Assembly (NCBI GenBank): GCA_000474255.1
Contig: BATO01000013.1
Coordinates: forward strand, 1 to 64,000
Direction of reading: 5' to 3'
DNA: 64,000 bases
Source: Aquipseudomonas alcaligenes MRY13-0052
GTDB lineage: Bacteria; Pseudomonadota; Gammaproteobacteria; Pseudomonadales; Pseudomonadaceae
Within the stretch, counting starts at the first letter, position 1. Every line of letters begins with the position of its first letter. A model generated the notes under the pieces. That model did no database searches. It was not told where the DNA came from and saw only the letters and a program-made list of their open reading frames with translations. This document shows, piece by piece, positions 60,417 through 64,000 of the stretch. The position numbers and the translations under genes are program-made.

Positions 60417-61272
60417 AGCTGTTAAACAAGTGACATGCAGGGTCGTCAATGACCACCAGGTAGGCACGGGCTGGCTGGTTAACCCCTCACTCGTATTGAC
60501 GGCCTTTCACTGCGTGGAGGCGGCGGTGGCCTCAGGTGCAGAGATCTTGGTCCAGTTTGGCACCGGTGCCGCAGCGACGCAGCATAGCGTGAAGGTTCAG
60601 GCCTACGATGGGGACTTGGATGTCTGCCTGCTGCGCCTTCCTGTCGAAGTACAGACCGAGCCCCTCGTGATCGACACCAGCCCCCCAAGGGTAGGTGAAA
60701 AATGGTCCGCGTTTGGCTATGCCGTGCACAAGCTCAACTTGGGGCACGTGCTCAACGGTCATATCCAGCAGGTATTAGACGAACTCGTTCACGGTGTGGA
60801 TCTTGACCTCTCAATAGCTCCCGAGACCCAGCTCACGGATTATCAGGGGCTTTCCGGAACGGCCTTGATGGTCGCAGGGGATTGTCGCGGGCTATTGCGG
60901 GTGAGTGTAAACACTGCTGTCGCGGCCATTAGCTTCTTCCAGTTGCGCCCGTTTCTGGACGCCAACGGGGTATTGACCAAGGTTGCGCCAGACGCAACGC
61001 CGAGCTTGCCTGTCGGCATGCGCCCGGATTTCGACCGTCTGTTTGAAGAGCAGCTGGTCTCGCTGCAGAACGGTTACCTGATCCTGGAAGGAGCACATGG
61101 CATCGGCAAGTCGACTTACTGCCAGCAATTTGTGCCCACCCAAGATTCGATCGAGGTACTAGGGGTGTATGCGCTCTCTGAGCGCGGACGCGGGATCACG
61201 CCTGCGCACCAGGCCCAGCCAGAGGTATTTTTCGATTGGGTCAATTCGCTGTGGTCGAGCTCGGTGAGCTGA
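60406..61272 (+). CDS. Trypsin-like protease/STAND NTPase, N-terminal part up to an in-frame TGA
   Basis: Starting from GTG (AGGAG upstream), 288 residues are read before TGA at 61270-61272. A trypsin-like domain carries the triad His35 (VLTAFHCVEAA), Asp72 (DGDLDVCLLRLP) and Ser150 (YQGLSGTALMV). A STAND-type P-loop follows (LILEGAHGIGKSTYCQQ, residues 226-242). The frame continues open after the stop, with the Walker B and the rest of the NTPase, so this is the first part of a longer Avs-like protein. An MBL-fold gene overlaps it upstream. The protease-sensor-STAND set resembles AVAST type I, with protease and NTPase fused. Confidence 0.82.
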   Translation: MADEAVKQVTCRVVNDHQVGTGWLVNPSLVLTAFHCVEAAVASGAEILVQFGTGAAATQHSVKVQAYDGDLDVCLLRLPVEVQTEPLVIDTSPPRVGEKWSAFGYAVHKLNLGHVLNGHIQQVLDELVHGVDLDLSIAPETQLTDYQGLSGTALMVAGDCRGLLRVSVNTAVAAISFFQLRPFLDANGVLTKVAPDATPSLPVGMRPDFDRLFEEQLVSLQNGYLILEGAHGIGKSTYCQQFVPTQDSIEVLGVYALSERGRGITPAHQAQPEVFFDWVNSLWSSSVS

Positions 61273-64000
61273 AAGCCGGCGCGGCTACAGGAGCTTTCTT
61301 ACCCTGAGCTGATTCAGAATAGTCATAAGCGGATCCTAGAGCTGGCCAATCGACAGGCGACCGCGGGCAAGGTTGGCGTGATCTTTATCGACGGCCTGAA
61401 CGAAGCTGCCGGTGCCGGCACAGACGCGCTAAAACGTTTAGCGGCGCTGTTGCCGCCAGCGTTACCGACCGGGTTGGTCATCGTGATTACCGGCGCAGGC
61501 TTGGAAGGGCATGCCGCGAGCATTGGCAGCGTGTTGCAAGGGGCCGTTCGGTTAACGCTGCCTGCGCTGGGACAGGACAGCCAGCGAGCGCTGTGCACGG
61601 AGTTGCTGGCCCCAGACGTGGCGACCTCAAGGCTGATCACTCTGCTGTGCGAGCGTGCAAAGGGGCATCCGCTGTACCTGCGCTACCTTACTGACATGGT
61701 GAACGGTGGGGCAAGCGAAGTTGACATCGTTGAAATGCCAGCTTTTAGCGGCACTATTCAAGACTACTATGAAACCTTGTGGGGACAGTTACTGCACGAT
61801 CAAGACGCGGTCAATCTGCTGGGTCTTCTAGCGCGACTGCGCTGGGGGATCTCCACCAAAGACCTGACCGTGATGCTACATCCGGCTGAGAGCGCAGTAT
61901 TCGTTTCCACGCTCACCCGGATTCGTCATCTGCTCACTGCAGCGGACAACACCGAAATTTACCACGCTTCTTTTTCGGAATTCGTCGCGCACAAAACCGC
62001 TGCTGTGGGTGAACAGCTTCATGAGCGCTTGGCTGTGTTTTGTTGCACAGCACAGAGTGGCGACTACGGACAGTTGAACCGTGTCTATCACGGCCTGCTG
62101 GGCAGCACCTTGGCACAGCTACAGGCGATTCAGGCCTGCCAGCAAGCCTGGGTGGATATCTCTGTCACGCTTGGCGCTGAACCCGATGTGCTGCTTGGCG
62201 ATATTGAAGCAACGCTTGCCGCTGCGACGCGGATCGGCACCGCTGCAGATACAGTTCGCCTGCTGTTATTGTCACAGCGTCTGGCTTTCCGATACGACAC
62301 GTTGTTCGCTCAAGCGGCGGAGCAAGTTGCCGTAGCCTTGTGCGCACTGGGGCAAGCCGACCAGGCCCTGCGCCATCTGATTCGCAACGGTCGCCTGATT
62401 ACCTCCCCGCTGGGCGCTTCCGTTGTCGTGCAGGCCTTGATCCGTATAGGCAGCATAGGGCACGCCAGACAGCTCTTGGAGCACGTTCAACAGTCACTGG
62501 ATCCCATATTTGAACGGTTTCATGCGACAGGCAGTATCGAAACCGATCTATTTATTTGGGCCATCATCCAGCGTCTTCAGGGTTTTGCTCTGGAATGTGC
62601 CAGCGGAGGAAAACCACCGGCAAACCGTTTCTTATTTGCGGCGATACAGCAGATCCGTGCTTGCCCGGAAGCATTCGGCGAGGACAACTTGGCTGATGTG
62701 ATTGCCGACCTAAGCGGTAGCTTCCATGGTACGAGGTTATGTCTGGACGGGCTGTACACCCCCGTTGCGCAATTGTCTTTGGCCGCTGTTCCGCCTGAAG
62801 CGCTGGTGGCAATACTGCTCAGTGTGCTCATCCATGCTGAAGGGAACGCGCGTCGCTATGGGATACCCTTGCCTTCGAGTTCGGTGGCCTTACTGCTCAG
62901 CGATTTGGACGAGGCCAGTGAGCGACTAGAACAGCCAAGTGAATTGCATTTGGTGGCGGTTAACACCTTGATCGAAACCGGAGCGTCACCGGATCTCATC
63001 CGCAAGTGTGGCGGGATCAATCTAACCAAGGAACAGCCATTGGTGCTTTATCCGGGTAACCGAGCACGGCCGGATCTTGAAGGGTTTCGGTCATCGTACG
63101 AGATGTGGCGGGCTGCGGACTTTCTCGATGAAAATGAGGCTCCAACGGTTTTCCACCCCGTCCCCCTCGACGACTGGGAAGCGTGGTTGCGCTCGCTGGT
63201 AGCTGCGGTGGCCTGGGCGGATGGCACGGCCCGTAGAGCAAAAGCAAATTCTGATGCGGTAACCCTTGGCCAGGTTGAGGCGTTCCTGGTGGCTCAGATA
63301 TTGCCGATCACCATGCGTCCCTTGAGTGTTCGCATTCAATGGCAGTTGGCCTATGCCATACCCGAGACCATTTTTCCCGCACTTTTCCAGCGCTTGGCAA
63401 AAATGTTATTGGACTGTTTCCCCCAACAGGCCAACCATTTTTTAGATCTGCTTGATCAAGGGTTCACCGAACAGTTGGGAATGTACAACGAAGGCTTTCG
63501 TCAAACGCTGGCGTTGGTGGCGGAAGAATTCATCGCTGTGGAGCTTGCGCCAACGACCGCTGACAAACTGTTCGACCTCGTGATCCGTTGGCGCGATTAC
63601 GTCCAGAAAAATGTAGAAAATCGCTACGAACTCATTCCGGAGTTGCTTCGTATTGTGCCGTTGCTGACGCGCTTGGACGCGCAGGAAGAGGCTGCCAAAA
63701 CCTATCAGGCGGTCTTGCGCTTCTCGATGGGCCCCAGCTGGTACAAGGAAGACCAGCTGTCGCTGATGTCGAGCACACTGGCAGCGCTGCCAGCGGCGAC
63801 GCCGGTACCAACCACCTCGCTGGTGCAAGTGGCGGCGTACTTGGAGCGTGCGAGTGGGGAGATGACGTTTCAGCGCTATGTGCGGGCAGACAAAGGAAAC
63901 TTTATTGCTCAACTGTGTCGACGATCCCTGTATAGCCAGGCCGTTGACTACTTCAAACATCAAACATGTGGAACCTTGCCACAACTGTATGCACAAGCGG
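61273..64000 (+). CDS. STAND NTPase C-terminal continuation, same frame as upstream gene, runs off the window
   Basis: After the TGA the same frame is open for 909 codons to the window edge. It begins KPARLQELSYPELIQNSHKR and carries Walker B VGVIFIDGLNEA, a winged-helix-like STAND segment (ALVNxx-type LLGLLARLRWGISTKDLTVM) and a long helical-repeat sensor region with no further stops. No good start codon with a ribosome-binding site is seen near 61273-61380 (a GTG at 61378 cuts into Walker B), so it is best read as the rest of the upstream gene. If the TGA is real, the system is likely inactive unless the stop is read through. Confidence 0.8.

Noticed and set aside
61270-61272. TGA as a selenocysteine codon
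   Set aside because: No SECIS-like stem-loop is seen directly after it and STAND proteins are not known selenoproteins, so nonsense mutation or error is more likely.
1-64000. CRISPR arrays, rRNA and tRNA genes
   Set aside because: No regularly spaced short direct repeats with unique spacers and no cloverleaf with a GTTCRANNC-type T arm were recognised. The palindromic repeats are irregularly dispersed and differ internally.

Overview
The window looks like a chromosome segment of a Pseudomonas. Most of it is very GC-rich with strong codon bias, it carries Pseudomonas-type gene neighbourhoods (the yjfI-yjfJ-yjfK-yjfL-ygiB-ygiC membrane-stress cluster and an STN/ECF-sigma/FecR signalling operon), and its intergenic gaps hold dispersed 75-95 bp palindromic repeats of the form CGTAGGATGG...CCATCCTACG or CGTAGGTTGG...CCAACCTACG. 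From about 44.6 kb to the right end the base composition drops clearly and the genes become mobile-element and anti-phage genes, so the right third is an acquired island.

Layout. (1) 1-3.7 kb, plus strand: end of a D-2-hydroxyacid dehydrogenase, a class II aldolase-like protein, an ABC-type substrate-binding protein with a Tat-like leader, and a secreted M19 dipeptidase. (2) 4.0-10.1 kb, minus strand: an eight-gene operon of YjfI (DUF2170), PspA-like YjfJ, a rhomboid protease, a K+ channel with a TrkA-N domain, YjfK (DUF2491), YjfL (DUF350), YgiB (DUF1190) and a YgiC-type ATP-grasp ligase. (3) 10.7-16.3 kb, plus strand: an exported L-amino-acid-oxidase-like flavoprotein, an exported RidA protein, a TonB-dependent receptor and a periplasmic binding protein. 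(4) 16.6-21.2 kb, plus strand: a 2OG-Fe(II) oxygenase, a tRNA-dependent cyclodipeptide synthase of the XYP type, a 14-TM DHA2 exporter and an LLM-type flavin monooxygenase, which together resemble a small natural-product cluster. (5) 21.4-28.7 kb: a polar amino acid ABC transporter without a local ATPase, an STN-ECF-FecR operon, and several small genes.

(6) 28.8-44.6 kb, minus strand: a tightly packed 12-gene operon and the most unusual part of the window. Its promoter-proximal half is a complete ebo cluster (eboD, with an N-terminal VTT/DedA membrane domain, then eboC, eboA, eboB, eboE and a frameshifted eboF). The distal half holds two tandem pairs, each a c-type-haem-motif exported protein followed by a stand-alone homologue of the N-terminal part of VioB/RebD, plus a secreted protein of unknown function and a beta-propeller protein. 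Ebo proteins are linked in cyanobacteria to moving biosynthetic precursors to the periplasm. I infer that this locus makes or handles a periplasmic metabolite, possibly with bis-indole-like chemistry.

(7) 45.1-64 kb: a tniA-tniB-tniQ transposition module, then a WYL regulator with a Wadjet system (jetABCD) on the minus strand, a tyrosine integrase divergent from a KfrA-like DNA-binding protein, and an AVAST-like pair of an MBL-fold hydrolase and a trypsin-like protease/STAND NTPase. The last gene is interrupted by one in-frame TGA and runs off the window. No rRNA, tRNA or CRISPR array was recognised.
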